Shown here: positions 63,236 to 64,000 of the stretch, one piece after another
How positions within the stretch are numbered: the stretch's first letter is position 1
Layout: each line of letters opens with the position of its first letter
Source of the DNA: Eonycteris spelaea
Taxonomy: Eukaryota; Chordata; Mammalia; Chiroptera; Pteropodidae
NCBI GenBank assembly: GCA_003508835.1
Contig: PUFA01000062.1
Coordinates: 968,001-1,032,000, forward strand
Reading direction: 5' to 3'
DNA length: 64,000 nucleotides
The notes under the pieces: generated by a model
What the model was told of the DNA's origin: nothing
What the model saw: only the letters and a program-made list of their open reading frames with translations
Database searches by the model: none
Position numbers and translations under genes: made by a program

Positions 63236-64000
63236 TTTGTATAGTTTTTACAATGTTTTTAAAGAGAATGTGGAGTTGTAAGATGAAACTAAATAGTCCT
63301 TTATCTAAATACTGTACTTAAAATTTTTCTCAGTTATAATGACGTTTGTTATGGCTTCATTAGTAAGATTAAAATGAGCTACTAAAGAATTTAGGTATAG
63401 ATGGAATTAAGTCGTAGGCTATGAACACCAATTCTAACATTAGTGACAGACCTGAGCTCATTAATTCATACTACTTCCTCAAGTCCCCTGGTATCAACCT
63501 CACATGATCAGCATAAGAAACAGGATGTGGCCAAAGAGTCACGAGAGCAAATTCTATGATCAATAGTTCAGCTCCACATTCTAAGGAAGGTAACCAGTGT
63601 CATAGGGTCATAATATGTAATTATTAAAAATATATAAATTAACAATTACAATATACCCTCGAAAAAGTCTAGAGGTATCTAATACTGTTTAATCTTGAAC
63701 AAAAGACGAGACACTGAAGCTGAATTTCTACTGCTATGTGGCAGAATGTCTATTCCTCCTACAGAGAATGTATTTGTACTAAGCAGGAATTTGAAATAAT
63801 ACTGTTATTCTTCCTTAGGCAGACTAAGTACTGAAAATGGTAACATGGGAAGGATCTTTTTAATTTGGAAAAAATAATTAATAGTCCTAAGAAAGAAAAG
63901 AGGTATCCACACTCAAGTAAATTGGAAGGCTGGAAGCTAAGGTTTAGGATACAAGGGAAGGGATATAATAACAATAATTATCAGTATTATAATTATTAGA

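Larger units (their letters stand above)
61676..64000 (-). other. ARAP2 intron, partial, upstream of the first visible exon
   Basis: Intronic by inference, because the exon at 61558-61675 has an acceptor on this side. It contains the 20-nt A run (plus strand), a GC-richer stretch at 62090-62430 (possible retrocopy) and a MIR near 63080. No further ARAP2 exon was recognised up to the right edge. Confidence 0.7.

Noticed and set aside
1..64000. CRISPR arrays, bacterial operons, phage or plasmid features
   Set aside because: The sequence is mammalian. Periodic repeats seen are microsatellites, with no spacer pattern.
1..64000. tRNA, rRNA or snRNA genes
   Set aside because: I found no cloverleaf or snRNA sequence that I could support by eye. 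MIR elements only carry decayed tRNA-like parts.

Overview
This window is AT-rich nuclear DNA from a placental mammal. It has split coding exons with consensus GT/AG splice sites, many microsatellites, and a dense layer of L1, L2, MIR, ERVL-MaLR LTR and hAT/Tigger DNA-transposon relics. I saw no Alu, rodent B1/B2, BovB or carnivore tRNA-SINE, so a non-primate, non-rodent and probably laurasiatherian mammal fits best. The species is not determined.

One protein-coding gene is present: the 3' end of ARAP2 (Arf-GAP with Rho-GAP, ankyrin-repeat and PH domains 2), on the minus strand. Eight coding exons were found by hand. In transcript order they are 61675-61558, 51383-51255, 39991-39852, 32463-32381, 31307-31272, 29377-29314, 24224-24090 and 20956-20573. 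Each ends at a GT donor and begins after an AG acceptor, and all phases join. Together they give 1,089 nt: 362 codons plus a TGA stop. The product contains most of the Ras-associating domain, the whole fifth PH domain, and a basic, charged C-terminal tail. The N-terminal SAM, PH1-4, Arf-GAP, ankyrin and Rho-GAP parts would lie beyond the right edge. The 3' UTR runs leftward from 20572, probably to an AATAAA near 18979.

Positions 1 to about 18,980 are intergenic DNA downstream of ARAP2: an hAT relic, L2, L1 pieces, a probable class III ERV LTR, a large minus-strand L1 block (9.7-14.9 kb), an old L2-like repeat and a MaLR LTR. Positions 18,980 to 61,675 are ARAP2 exons and introns. The introns hold 5'-truncated L1s, L2, several MIRs, three plus-strand MaLR LTRs, a MER5A-like element, a Tigger-like MITE nested in a MIR, and two oppositely oriented hAT copies. 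Positions 61,676 to 64,000 are a further ARAP2 intron, with a possible processed-pseudogene fragment.

I found no convincing undescribed system. The most useful observations are the complete ARAP2 3' exon chain with a 36-nt exon, a 20-T splice-acceptor tract, inverted transposon copies in one intron, two perfect-stem hairpins, and G-tract clusters in the 3' UTR and an intron. Almost all of the other short open frames fall in repeats or are chance frames.
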